Source of the DNA: Hysterium pulicare CBS 123377
Lineage: Eukaryota; Ascomycota; Dothideomycetes; Hysteriales; Hysteriaceae
Length of the DNA stretch: 64,000 nucleotides
Direction of reading: 5' to 3'
NCBI GenBank assembly: GCA_000467715.1
Contig: AJFK01000200.1
Span: 1-64,000 of the forward strand
The notes below the pieces were generated by a model. The model ran no database searches. It was not told where the DNA came from and saw only the letters and a list, made by a program, of their open reading frames with translations. This document shows positions 33,255 to 44,304 of this stretch, piece after piece. The position numbers and the translations under genes were made by a program. The first letter of the stretch is position 1; every line of letters begins with the position of its first letter.

Positions 33255-33898
33255 TCAGTGAGAACAATCAGAGTTATCATGGAAGAGTGGAACCCGAATA
33301 GCTTTGAGAAGCGTCTAAGCTGTCGGCAAGCGAAGTCTCTGATACGATCGTGCAGACTTTTCTGGTGGGGGCTGATTCTATCCCTGGCTCTCAGCTTGCC
33401 CAAAACGTTACACAGCATGCTCTCACTGGATATTGACTTTTAATCAGCGACCACTCGATGCAAACAATGACATTGTGGCTCGAAAACGGGGCGAACGAGG
33501 CGTAATCTTCGTAGGACGAATCAGGTCCTCCAGGAAACTTATCTCAGATAATTACGGTCGTCAAATCCGGAGTTGGGAAATATCCCGCCTGCAATGAAAG
33601 CTGAAGTTACCGTAATAGAACGTGGGTTTGCGTACAATTTGCCTACTTTTTAGGCGCATAAAAACAACATCATGTTGCCGCTCTTTCTCCTATTATTCCA
33701 CTCATCTCTAATTATGTTCTTGGACTCTTGTTGAGCTTTGTCTTTCCGTAGCACATTAGCGCTCATATCTTTTTATCCACCGGCGAAAACTTTATTTCAA
33801 AGCTTTGGATAGGGTTTAAAGGTATAAAGACAATTTTTCTTCCCGTTGATTCTCTGCCCTTTTAATTATCGAATAGACTCCATTCAATCAGTCGCATA
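33255..33898. other. Intergenic, promoter of membrane protein gene
   Basis: About 640 bases with T- and A-rich stretches leading to the ATG at 33899. A 61-codon frame at 33258-33443 has no motif and overlaps nothing of note. Confidence 0.45.
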
Positions 33899-35932
33899 AT
33901 GGCGTCAGACCGCATAAGAAAGCCATCTGAAATCAAAGAATCCGAGATATTCATCACTACCATTGATCTTCAAACGGCAACAAATCGTTCGCAGTCCCCG
34001 TATACGTCCACCCATTTGGTTTTGGCCTTCCTGGCAATATTCTGCCCCCTACTTGCGGTTGCGCTTGTGCTTTGTGCATTTGTCTGGTTCCCGAGCTGGC
34101 GTGTCAACTTTCCACCAGATGAAAACCCTGCCCTTCCCGTCAACCGTCCCGACGACCTCCGTTCATTCTTTTACACGACAATTCCTGTAAACCTAGTATT
34201 ATTGACCAGCTCATGTGCACCCACACTTGCACAATTTGGGACGGCACCCTTCATGCTTCTCTTCTCTTTTCTTGTGGCCTTTCAAATCGCCAGACATCAT
34301 AAACTTTCCCATTCGGAGGACAGAAATGTGCGAACGCTTCTACAAGGTGCTCCGGATACCTTGTGGGAATGGATGAAGGGCGTTATATACAACCGAAACC
34401 GGGCAGTTGGACGAGCAGTCAAGATAGCTGCCGTTGGAGCGATGTTATCTTTTGGTCTGACGTAAGTTACGTCGTCCAGATAGGTGGAATCTTTACTAAG
34501 CCTGTACTTAGCGTTTTTCTCATACTAGGAGGTGTGTATACTCATCCGTATCTAGTGCTATCTAACAGCGCCAGACAAAACTCTACAAGGACTCATTGAA
34601 ACGGATCAAAGCAGAGTTTATGCACTGATCACGCAACCTTCAAACTCTTTAACCCCCGGTTTTGTACTCAGTGACGCTTGTAACACTTCTTCTCCTGTTC
34701 AAGACCCATATATAGACGCAAACACTCCACCACCATGTTCTTTGGATACGACCACTCATCCTTGGAATGTCAGAAACCCACCTCTATCCTACAGGATCCT
34801 AGCAACTGGAGTACTCAACATCACTAGCGATTTCAACCAAGAAAATTTTGCAGCACTAGATGAGGCAGCGGACGCAGGAAAAGCTGACGAGGTGCAAGTC
34901 GTCAGTCACATCGATGCACAAACCCAAGATCTACATGTTTTCTTGTTTAATCCATATTCTGCTTGGGAGTCTACGACCCAGGACCCGAAAGATCCCATTT
35001 TATCTACCCCAACTTTCACAAACTTAAGTGCCGATTATATTGCCACTACTACCTCCATGGTCACAAAGTGCGTATCAGTCACTGAAGCATGCGGCATGCA
35101 TAATCAGTCTAGTGATAGCTTTTCTCCTGTACGATACAATTGCTCCGACATGTTTTCAGGCTCTCTGAATGTCATACCTTCCAATGGAATCGAACAACTC
35201 AAGGGCTGGAACACGTCCTTTTACAACATTGCAGACGGCTCTCCTCGCGCCATCTCCGTTGGCTCACAGCTCAATCCTTTCACCTACAATGTCACCGCGG
35301 TCGTCAACAGTCTGGATTTTACTTCCCTTGTCGACTTTGGTGATCCCCAGGGAGCTCGTGGAGATGTTGTTGATGCTGGCAACGGTCGCATCGCCTTCGC
35401 CCTCTCCTGCACTTCCACCATCTACAATGTCAATTACTCCCTCGTCAACGGCAGCATCCTCCAGTTCAACGCCACGCAAAGTTCGCCACAAGAAGCTTCC
35501 ATCATCAAAGCACCCCTGCAGGTCTCGATGGGCACTTATGCGCTGTTCCAGCAGGCAACTATGGCGGTGCTACTCTCCGACATCACAGTTGCAGACGCAA
35601 TGAGTCTTGCGTTTAGTCAAGTAGGACTTGCGCTTGCAGCTGGGGCATTTGATCCCGCCCCCAGCCTGTTGGAGAGGTGGCGGGGAGACGTGCAACTTAC
35701 GAAGATTCCGAAGGGGCCGTTCATCTTTCTCATTGCTATGTGTTTCTTGTATGCTTTGCTGGTTCTTGGATTTGTAATAGCAGCATTTATAGCGAGGAGG
35801 AGGACAGCGGTGGCAGAAACACAGGCCTTGCTAGTATCAAGAGTGCCTTGGGGCGTTAGTGAATTGGCTAAGACGGCTTTCGAGACTATCAAGTCGCTTT
35901 TCAGTAAAGAAAATGATAAAAATGGCAAGTAG
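33899..35932 (+). CDS. Four-TM fungal membrane protein with large extracellular domain
   Basis: Proposed exons 33899-34461, 34512-34531 and 34575-35932, giving 646 aa. The middle exon would be only 20 nt. It is the solution that keeps frame using a good first intron (GTAAGT, ACTAAG branch, CTTAG) and a 43-bp second intron (GTGTGT, CTAAC branch, CCAG). Hydrophobic segments: HLVLAFLAIFCPLLAVALVL, a second one around FGTAPFMLLFSFLVAFQIAR, a third formed across the microexon (VGAMLSFGLTVFLILG), and a C-terminal one (FIFLIAMCFLYALLVLGFVI). Between the third and fourth lies about 400 residues with many N-glycosylation sites and paired Cys, presumably outside the cell. This layout is common in an expanded fungal family of unknown function. 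Confidence 0.75.
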
Positions 35933-36011
35933 TCTTTAGAAAGAGGCAAAAGTCACGTTTGTGATTTTATGAGGCGGGAAGGTCCCGGCTTTGGATAGAG
36001 GAGTCGTTCAC

Positions 36012-36190
36012 AGCTGGTGTCATTATTCGTCGTACTACGAACGCCGTTGGCTATATAAATTTAGAAAGTATCTATTCCGTGTAATACTTGCTAAATAGTC
36101 TCAGGATAGCATCTTACTTTTAAGCCTTCTGCAGTGTCTAGGTTAGCTTTGTACGCTGGGAGTAAAGAAGGTGGTGGGCGCAGGCCCACC
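36012..36190 (-). mobile_element. MITE copy E
   Basis: Plus-strand left end CAGCTGGTGTCATTATTCGT shares TCATTATTCGTCGTACTAC with copy D. The minus-strand interior CCACCTTCTTTACTCCCAGC and GTACAAAGC matches copies A and B. The right terminal repeat is not recognisable, so this copy is truncated or diverged there. Confidence 0.7.
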
Positions 36191-36841
36191 TGGTTCGCAG
36201 AATAATAATCCGGCCAAGCTGTGGCTTGTGTGAAAGTTGCTAAATTGAAACAGATCATATGCAGGGGAAAACTGATCTCGTTTATTTTGTGTGCTTTCAT
36301 CGACGCCAATCTTGGCATAGTCTTTATGATAGGACGACTTGAAAGCCACACTCGTGAATTGATACTCCTCAACTGTTCACACCAACCGCCCACCGTGCAC
36401 AACAACAACAAGACCCATCAAACCTACAGTTTCTGCCTCCTCATTCGATAGCAGAGTGTGGTTGAGTCTCACAAGACCCAAAGCAGCCCTTTAAACTCTA
36501 CCTTGTCGGTGATGAAGCTGGAAATTTTGGGGGCGGGCAACTCTGCCAGGAGCGTCAAGAAAATGTTTGTCAATGGTGGTTTGCCAACGCCCTTCAAAGG
36601 GGCCGTGAACCATTCATGCGTTACTGTTTTGCTGCAACTCTAGACTTCGTGATACCAAGGGCTTGTCTCGCCTTTCAGCTCTTGGCCTCGATGAAATTCT
36701 AATGACCAGGCTACGCCCCTCCCAGAGAGCAACTATCTTTTCCCATTATCTCTTCTTCATTTCGTCACTCGCTCAGTTTTCGTCGCTGGTTCTAGTATAC
36801 TTTGCTTCTTAAATTTTTAACGTCTTGCATTGATAGAGACG
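36191..36841. other. Intergenic, promoter region
   Basis: 650 bases upstream of the Cys-rich membrane protein gene. No supported coding sequence. Confidence 0.5.
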
Positions 36842-38101
36842 ATGCAGCAATTTATAATACTCTTAGGCGCTCTCCCTCTGCTGCCCGTGGCGCACTGTGT
36901 CGCATTTGGTGGCCCTCAACCCACTCTAGATGTCCCTCATAGAGCATCAGATGGTTGGAATCCGAAGCCCACCAAAGGGCCCTCCGTTCAGGAGCTTCGC
37001 AGGAGACAATCGAACCTCTACCCTGAAACATGCGGATGGTTGAACGAGGATGCATGTGAGTGACATTTCCAAATCCAAATTTATCCACCAAACTAACGAA
37101 TTCCAGCCTCGGCACTTACTTGTCCATTTGGCGATACCTGTATGTTATATACTGCAGCCAATACCGTAGGGATGGTGGGATGCTGCTCGGGCTTCGACCT
37201 TCAATCCTGCGGCTGGGTAAACAGTTGCGTCGACTATGTTACAATGATGTCAGGCGGCTGCAACTCTGATTGTATGCGCAATACGTTCGTCAAGAAATGC
37301 ACTGATTCCTTCTCGCCCTACTGTATCTCATGGACGTATCCCCACAACAATGCCCAGGACTATGGGTGTGACACAGACCCTGGCTCAACCTTCCAAACCA
37401 TATTCGAGGAAGCCACGGACTTCGTCGAATCGACCAGTACATCAATATCGCTTCCAATTGTAGCAGAATCAGCTGTGACCGGATGGGAGTCCACCATCGC
37501 TGCGAGCTCTTCGGCTTCCACACTGTCTCCCACCTCTGCATCCACTTCAACTGCGCCTGCATCTTCGAATTCGGAAAAGTCCAGCCCTATATCCATTCGC
37601 ATGATAATTGGTATCATAGTCGGCGCCCTTTTCGTTCTAGGCATCTTAGCTGGCCTTATCCTCTTCTTCTGCCTCCGCCAAAAGAAGAAGCGCCAACTGC
37701 AAGCCAACCAGCAAGCGATCGCCGCTGCCAATGCCTCACGACCACAGTCCCAATATTACCCTCAAACGCCTAACCTACAGCACCAAGGAATGCAGCAGAT
37801 GCCACCCCCAGTCCCGCAAACGCCACACCAAGGATTCGACGGATACTTTGCGCAACCTGCTCCGGCCCAAGATCATAAATTCAATCCACAAACTCAGGTC
37901 CACGAATATGCGGTCCAATCTCCGATTTCGAATCCTCCGACTCCGGCGCCAGCCTACCAGCAGCCGTACATGGCGCCGAGTGGTGGCCAAGTAGTACCGC
38001 CGCTACCGGCACCGGGAGCGCACGAGGTCGATGCGATTAGTGCGCCGCATGTGCCTACTGCTGGACATGGACAGGTGTATGAGCTTGGGCATGGGAAGTA
38101 G
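36842..38101 (+). CDS. Single-pass Cys-rich surface protein (sensor-like)
   Basis: Two exons: 36842-37055 and 37107-38101, 402 aa. The intron (GTGAGT, CTAAC branch, TTCCAG) is in phase. Order: signal peptide (MQQFIILLGALPLLPVAHCV), a short linker with RRR, a Cys-rich ectodomain of about 100 residues (CPFGDTCMLY, GCCSGFDLQSCGWVNSC, CNSDCMRNTF), a Ser/Thr stalk, one transmembrane helix (MIIGIIVGALFVLGILAGLI) stopped by RQKKKR, and a long Gln/Pro-rich cytoplasmic tail. The plan resembles fungal cell-wall sensors and other WSC-like or mid2-like proteins, but the Cys pattern is not a WSC domain that I recognise. A sensor or adhesin-like role is inferred from layout only. Confidence 0.8.
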
Positions 38102-38383
38102 GTGGCTATCCTACCAAATAAGGATATAATTGTCATATGCGTGTCCAACTTTCCGCGCCTGGCATGGGATTCGAAAACCAGCAAGACACGCTTTGCGACG
38201 GTGTTTTGGGACACGCGGGACTTGGCTGGCGTTCTGATTTCTTTCGTCTTTGGCGCTTCCGGTCGAGTTGTTTGGGGCTACTGGATGATAATGTATGAAT
38301 TTAAGGTGTAAGCATAGTCAAAAGCAGTAGAAAACCCTTGCGTTAATAGCAGTTGTAGTCGGGAGGATAAAGCGTGTTTGTGG

Positions 38384-39454
38384 CTACCTGTCTTTGAAAC
38401 CCGTCTCTTTTCTAAAAGTCCAAGTATCGCCATTGCCGAACATAAGCTTATACCCCAGAACGCCTTCGACGAACGAGAGAATCATGGTCGGGCTTAGCAT
38501 GTAATGCGAACGAGTGCTGTGCATGCTGATGTGCAATCGATCGTGTACTACGCCTAGTCCAAAGGGTGATTCTTGTAGGGTTAATGTTGCTGCTGGAGGT
38601 TGGCGAGTGTCATTGTTATTAACCTTCGTCCATCGCTTCAGGTATCCCTCAATGACCTTCAAAGTTGGTGGATGACTGCATTGCACAAGCATCTCTTTTT
38701 GATACGCGCTGTGCGAGATGATCATATGATATGGTGGTCTCAGCATCAAATACTCCGGCCGCTCAAGGGCGTTGACATTTGGGAGAATATCTAAGGTACT
38801 TGTCGCAGGGGTTGAATGGCTGAAGGAAGGTGTGTGATCCTCCCGAGTTGAAGGCTTTCCAGTGGTGCTGTCGACCTCGATATCAGCCCATGACTCATCA
38901 GGAAGTGTGGGCCTGGTGGCCAACGGGATAGATTGAGACGTTTGTGGCTGGAAGCAATTCAAGAGATCTGTATTAAACCCCCCTGAGACAATTGACGGAT
39001 TCGTTGGTCCAGATTTGGGGAGATGAATTGTAAAAGCCTTTTCATCATCCGTCCAGCGTGTCGTTGGCCTCTCACTCCCGTATACCTCAACTCGCATCCT
39101 CAAAGATCGAGTCTTTGTTAATTCTTCAAGGACGAGCTCAGTCCACTCTTCGTTTTTGTCATCGTCGAGAAGGGCTGTCATGGAATTGCACCATTCTGTC
39201 AATGTACTGCAAACATTCGGGATGAACGTTGACATATCGGAAAAATCTGGTTGGAGTTCGGCCCATAACATATGCCATTCTGGCTGGCAAATGACTTTAT
39301 AGCCAACTAGATCTGAAAGAGCTTTCGCAGCCTTTTGAAAACTGGTATCTTCTTTAGTGAAGTTGTCCCGAATGTCAACTTTGAGTCTTGTGGGCCTGGA
39401 GAAAATTAGAACTCAACTACAAAATCATGGTCTAGATCAATCTTACAAAGACAT
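38384..39454 (-). CDS. Hypothetical protein (339 aa)
   Basis: Two exons: 39454-39447 and 39395-38384. The first exon is an 8-nt start exon (ATGTCTTT) followed by a GTAAGA donor and a 51-bp intron ending CTCCAG; joining gives MSLPTRLKVDIRDNF in frame. The product is soluble with no signal or membrane segment. Two Ser/Thr/Pro-rich stretches (about residues 150-215) separate an N-terminal Trp/Leu-rich part from a C-terminal part with PPYHMIISHSAYQKEMLVQC and LGYKLMFGNGDTWTF. I do not recognise the family. The coherent frame and splice solution support it as a real gene. Confidence 0.65.
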
Positions 39455-40328
39455 CTTGATAACTTCTAGTGACCGAAATCGAGATTAGTTGTGGTCGTGA
39501 GCTCGACATTCTGAGCTGGCATCCAAGGCCGCAAGATATGAAGCGGGGTCCCGCCCTCGAATACAGCCATCAAGGCATCCTGCATCGACTATGGAAGCCA
39601 CAAATAGCCCGATTTCAGCTCCCCATCTCATATCGCAGAGCAAAACGGCCTCGTGGGATGAAGGCGTTGATGCCTAGACTTAGCTGAGCCAGGGGAAGCG
39701 AGACGCTTATGCACATTCACACGAAATCCGTCAATGCTCAAAGGGGGTCCAGATGCCAAGACAACTAGTTCAGGAACAATCTCATCATCTCTATTTTAAC
39801 ACCGCCTCGTCTCCTTGCTCAATGGCAAGCTCGTATCAGCCTTGATCCATCCCTACCTTCCACTATGACTCCATTGAACTCGTAGTCTGCAAGTGGGAAC
39901 AAAAGACATAGCAGAACGAACGGAGAGCACCAATCTCAACATTAAAACCACTATATACCGATCATATTTCTTGCCGTAATTGCATCCAGAAAACGCCTCT
40001 TCACGGCACAGCCGCAACCACCTCAGCGCCTCCTGCATTAGAACGCGATTGTCGTACACTTGTAGCTGTCTGGAACCATGATTCGGAAGAGAATGTGGCT
40101 TCTAGCTAAGCGCCTGTCAGAATCACACTTTCCAAAGCGTGGTAATGGGGTCGCTTCGCTTCCTATTTTTCTCCAATAATTAGTTAGGTAACGGTTTAGC
40201 GTCGGACCTATAAAGATGAGGCAGGTAGCAAACTCGATTCCCCTCTTCGTCGAGATCCTATTTTCCCAATTAATCAACCTTCCCTCTCGTGCTAAGGAAG
40301 CCCTCTTTCAAATATTGAATTTGAAGCC
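39455..40328. other. Divergent intergenic region
   Basis: About 870 bases between two divergent hypothetical genes. Overlapping short frames only. Probably holds both promoters. Confidence 0.5.
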
Positions 40329-41419
40329 ATGCCTACTGCCATTCCTCCCGCCGCGAAATTGCCGCTCGCGGTCCGTAAGAATGGTATGACATTACCTTTG
40401 ACGGACGAAAGTGTATTAAGATTGTCCAGTACGTGACGAGTACGAGGCTAAGAGGGCCGACTATGAAAAGGAGCTATCCGACCTGCTTGGGGAAACTTGG
40501 AAGATTGACGTCAATCCGAATGCTATCTGGGTCTATGCAGAAGCGGGATCCTATGCCGGAGATTCTCTCGGCAGCTGTCTATCTGAGTAAGACTCACAGC
40601 ATCTGATGGCATCAGATCGATGGCTTCTTCTGATCACTGTGCTTAGTTACATCTCTAATGCAATCTACAAGATGAAGTACTTCCTAGAGAAGCACGGTGA
40701 TCTCGGAAAAACAGAAATCAATGCCGTTTGCACCGCTCACTCCATTACCATAGCCTTAGATGAGAGCGACAAGATTAACTACTGGTAAATATCTGCCAAC
40801 AAGCTGCTTAACGGTTTGGGCTCTTTGAAGTTAACTCATTTGCAGTGGCTGCGATGTCCATGATGGCAATCTTCGTATCCTGTTCCATGAAAAGCATCTG
40901 GGGACTAATATCTACGATGCGCTCCAGGACCTTGAAGATGCTCTCACAGCTGCGACTCCCAATGCTTCTATCTCCTATTCTGCTCGTCACTCTATCGCGA
41001 CCGAGTGGGACACGAAATTTGATGATTTGAAAGAGAAGATCGCTAAGCAGCTCAACAACCCCAAAATCAAGATTGATCCCAATTGGGAACAAGTCTATGC
41101 CGCTCTGAAGGCTGAGAAAGTGGTCAAGGACAATCGACCGGACTGGGAGAAGTCGCTCGGTTCTATCATGGAGTCGTACTTCGATGGACTTGTTTATTAT
41201 TTGAAGTGGCAGAAGTTCGAAGACGATGACATGTTGCAGGAGGGGCTTGCTGAAGCCGTAGAAAAAGGTGAGATAAAGTTTAGAATTGTGAAGAAACTTG
41301 TCAAGGGAAGCTATAATGAGTGTGTCGTGGAGGACGGGATTCTGTATATGCAGACACTGCCGGAAACATGGGCCACAAATACTGGGGACATTGCAAGCAA
41401 TCTTATAGATATCTTATAG
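40329..41419 (+). CDS. Hypothetical cytosolic protein (307 aa)
   Basis: Four exons: 40329-40383, 40430-40586, 40647-40784 and 40846-41419. All introns (46, 60 and 61 bp) have GTATGA, GTAAGA or GTAAAT donors and TCCAG, CTTAG or TGCAG acceptors, and phases agree, which is strong support for a real gene. The protein is acidic, without signal peptide or membrane segment, with features such as NAIWVYAEAGSYAGDSLGSC, NAVCTAHSITIALDES, the Cys pair INYCGCDVHDG and WEKSLGSIMESYFDGLVYYL. The N-terminal half looks like a mixed alpha/beta domain and the C-terminal half helical. No family is recognised. Confidence 0.75.
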
Positions 41420-41897
41420 ATCAGGGGCCATTAAGAGGACAATCTCAAGACAAACTATGTGCCGTAAAACAACGATTCATAAGATATCTCAAATGTCGTT
41501 GTGCAACCTGTGGGTGCGGTAAGTTGCCTGTAGATTCTTAACAAGACCGTACATGTAAGAGTTTTTGTTTTGGCCTCGGAAAAATGAAGTGGGAAATGAT
41601 TGTAGCTGGCACAAGGCTGGCTCTGTCTGCTCCTATCCACTCCGGTGCTAGGACTTTACAGAGGCAATTTGGGCTCGGTAAAAGTGATTATAGCTAGTTG
41701 CCATCATCAAGTCTGTGTAGAAAGTGATTAAGTATATAAAGCCAGAAGCAGTGTTATGTAAAAGGCTTAGGATCAACCTAGCCGAGCGTACCGAGCGAGC
41801 CATGGGATTTCATCACTTTCCCATGATCGGCCGACGGCATTTCTGTTCCGTCTATCGCGTGCTGCTTTCTTTCATCCTTCCAACATCACCTACAATC
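41420..41897. promoter_or_regulatory. Intergenic with TATA box for the Sfk1-like gene
   Basis: 480 bases upstream of the Sfk1-like gene. A consensus-like TATATAAA box lies at about 41733-41740, some 160 nt before the ATG at 41898. Nothing else recognised. Confidence 0.5.
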
Positions 41898-42818
41898 ATG
41901 TCTACCAAAGCGCTGAGCTTACGCCTTGTCATCCCGTTACATCGTCTTTGGTTATTCCCCTTCATTGCAGGCACGACTTGGTTTTTGACTCTGTCGGCAT
42001 TACTAATAACATGGCTGGCAAGAGGAAAGCCTAGGTATCCGAGGCAAGGGAATCCATACATCGCGTGCGTTTTGTATACCTTCAATATCATTCTCTAACT
42101 CACCAGAACCTTCCCAAAGTCGCAGGGGCGGCCATGCTTGCACCTTTTCTAACCATTTCACCTTTATAGGTTCATTTCTGACATTGCTGCCTTTGACATG
42201 AAGCCGCTCTTCCTAGTTGGCAGCATAATAACCGCGGTCTCGTTTATGATCACAGTCTATGCTGTGCACTTCTCTCGCTATGACAGGCGCATGTATGGCA
42301 TCGACGATGTGAAGTGGAAAAAGGCGCTTTCCATCATCGCCATGATATGCGGCTTCATAGCTGGATTAGGCCTCATTCTTCTAGCTGTCCTGGATACAGT
42401 TCGATTTCACGAACAACATGCCATCCTTCTTCTCATGTGCTTCCTTGGACTCGCTTGCTCGGCTCTCTTGACTACCGTGGTGTATTTTGATCAAACGTGG
42501 AGACCGAGTCCGTTCAAGAGGCTGAGAACTTAGTATGTGCTTTATTGCTGTTTGGCGAAAACATTTTATCCTGAATACTGACATGTTTGAAACAGCTGTA
42601 TCGTCAGCTCCTTAACTGTATTCGTAGACTTCTGGATTGGAGTTACCTTTTACTCTTTTATGAGCTCGGGCTATTGGCGGACTGCTGGCATTCTGGAATG
42701 GGCCCTATCATTCACCGGGACGTTTTATATTTTGTCATTCATAGGGTTCGTGAGTGTGCCCGAGCAAGGGATTGATGAAGAGGAAAGGAGAGCATTATTA
42801 CGGCGAGAGTGGACTTAG
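41898..42818 (+). CDS. Sfk1/FRAG1/DRAM-family membrane protein
   Basis: Three exons: 41898-42064, 42170-42532 and 42596-42818, 250 aa. Introns of 105 and 63 bp have GTGCGT..TATAG and GTATGT..AACAG ends with a CTAAC-like and a CTGAC branch. The protein starts with a basic N-terminus, then has six hydrophobic segments (for example LFPFIAGTTWFLTLSALLIT, FLVGSIITAVSFMITVYAVH, WKKALSIIAMICGFIAGLGL). The first loop motif YIAFISDIAA is the signature of the FRAG1/DRAM/Sfk1 family. Yeast Sfk1 sits in the plasma membrane, helps phosphoinositide 4-kinase Stt4 and affects phospholipid asymmetry; a similar role is inferred. The tail is short and acidic/basic (EEERRALLRREWT). Confidence 0.88.
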
Positions 42819-43301
42819 TACTCAGCAGTGAATTCGGTTCCGGAAAAGTAGAACTTCATCCAGCTCTCGGTGCACCTAGAGGGCCATACGGAATAACAGG
42901 TCTCAGCCGGCAACAGAGGACGATTGGGCTCTGGGAGCAGTCGAAAGAGGCGCTGGGGGCCGTCAACCGCCTCCAGAAGGGTAGAAGCACGTGGGAATGT
43001 TTTGGGCTGTGGGCCGTTCGAAGCGTTTTTATGCAGGATACCCAGAAAGTGATAGCTCTTAGATGCATTTCAGTAGTATTTATCTCTATACACATTTAAC
43101 TGTACACGAGCCACCTTCTACTCACGCATGTGAAGGTTTTGGCCCCTCATATAGTATGCGACCAGTTGGAGAGCGATGTGAAACCCCCAATACCAAACCC
43201 GGTCTTCTGGTCGAACCCTTTCCCCCCGAGACTTGAAAACTAAATTCAAAGGTGCTCTAGCAAGGACAAGACCTCTCACATCGTCTTATTAGTTATCGAC
43301 C
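42819..43301. other. Convergent intergenic region
   Basis: About 480 bases between the 3' ends of the Sfk1-like and S18 genes. Short frames only, nothing recognised. Confidence 0.5.
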
Positions 43302-44019
43302 TCAATTGAATCTGCTTCCCTTGAGCCCCTTTAATACCAGCGGATGTCTATGCACACTGGGCATGAGCCCGAGTCCAATTGCTCTCCTTATAGCCTTTGC
43401 CATCCTTCTTTGATTGACCGGTCGTAGGCCCGTCAGGCTCGAATGCTTTATTCGTCCCATCTCCGTCATGTATTCCGACATCATGGTATAGTTCTAGTCC
43501 AAATTAGCGATTACTTGAAATGCAGACAGACTCTGTGCAGCTGACCTTGTACTCCATAACCGGATTTATTCCTAACGCATCGACAACATCAAATTTTGGT
43601 TTTTGTCGGCCCCTCTTCCACTTCGATTGTTCTGCAGGAGTCAGGTCGTGCGGCGCATACACATCTCCAGGCTTCCATTTCCGGTAGTTCTGTTGTAGAA
43701 AGTCTGTCCGTCTAGTCTGCGCTTCCGAATCCGCGACTGTTTGCTTCCTGCTTTTCAGTGCCTTCTCAGCGAATCCTATCGCATCTCGGGGGTTGGTTCG
43801 AGAAGCAGCATTCTGCCCAGGAGAGAATTGGCTGACGTTCTTCTCCATATCACCGAGGATGCCTAGGAGGCCTACTCAAGTCAGTACGAGCAGGAGTTTG
43901 GAGGAATTGCAGGCCTGCTCACTTTCACCTTGTCGGCTTGAGCTTGACGAAGACAATAACCGCAAACATTGACGTGTATTATAGGTTGGCGCTTTGTACA
44001 GCGGCCGGAGTAACAACAT
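43302..44019 (-). CDS. RSM18: Mitochondrial small-subunit ribosomal protein bS18m
   Basis: Three exons: 44019-43923, 43871-43546 and 43493-43302, 204 aa. Introns are 51 and 52 bp (GTGAGC..GAGTAG with a CTGAC branch; GTCAGC..GACTAG), phases kept. The N-terminus MLLLRPLYKAPTYNTRQCLR is an Arg/Ser-rich mitochondrial presequence. The mature part carries FLQQNYRKWKPGDVYAPHDL and the S18 core (IKHSSLTGLRPVNQRRMAKA, IRRAIGLGLMPSVHRHP). It is a component of the mitochondrial 30S-like subunit near the mRNA exit region. Head to head with the PPR gene across 285 bp. Confidence 0.92.
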
Positions 44020-44304
44020 GGTCGAGGTGGTTCTGCGTTGATGACAGCGTCTGTGAACTTTCGATGGAAGTAAAGTTGAAGATGCTTGGCGCGCCAAGAC
44101 CGCGGCCTCGAATTTCCGCCTTGACATTCTCCAGGACAGACATCCCTCTATCTTCGCCAACATCCTCCGAGCTGTTCCGTCGTTTCTTGTGTTGTTTGCC
44201 CTTGTTAATCAAGTGCAATGGCAGCTACCGTAACCTAATATCACGAATTATTTCGCCTGCAATTGCTCATTCGACCTCGTCCTTCCTTCTCGTGTTCTCC
44301 AACG
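44020..44304. promoter_or_regulatory. Bidirectional promoter bS18m / PPR gene
   Basis: 285 bases separate the two divergent ATGs of genes that both serve mitochondrial gene expression, so shared regulation is plausible. No TATA box is obvious. Confidence 0.5.
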
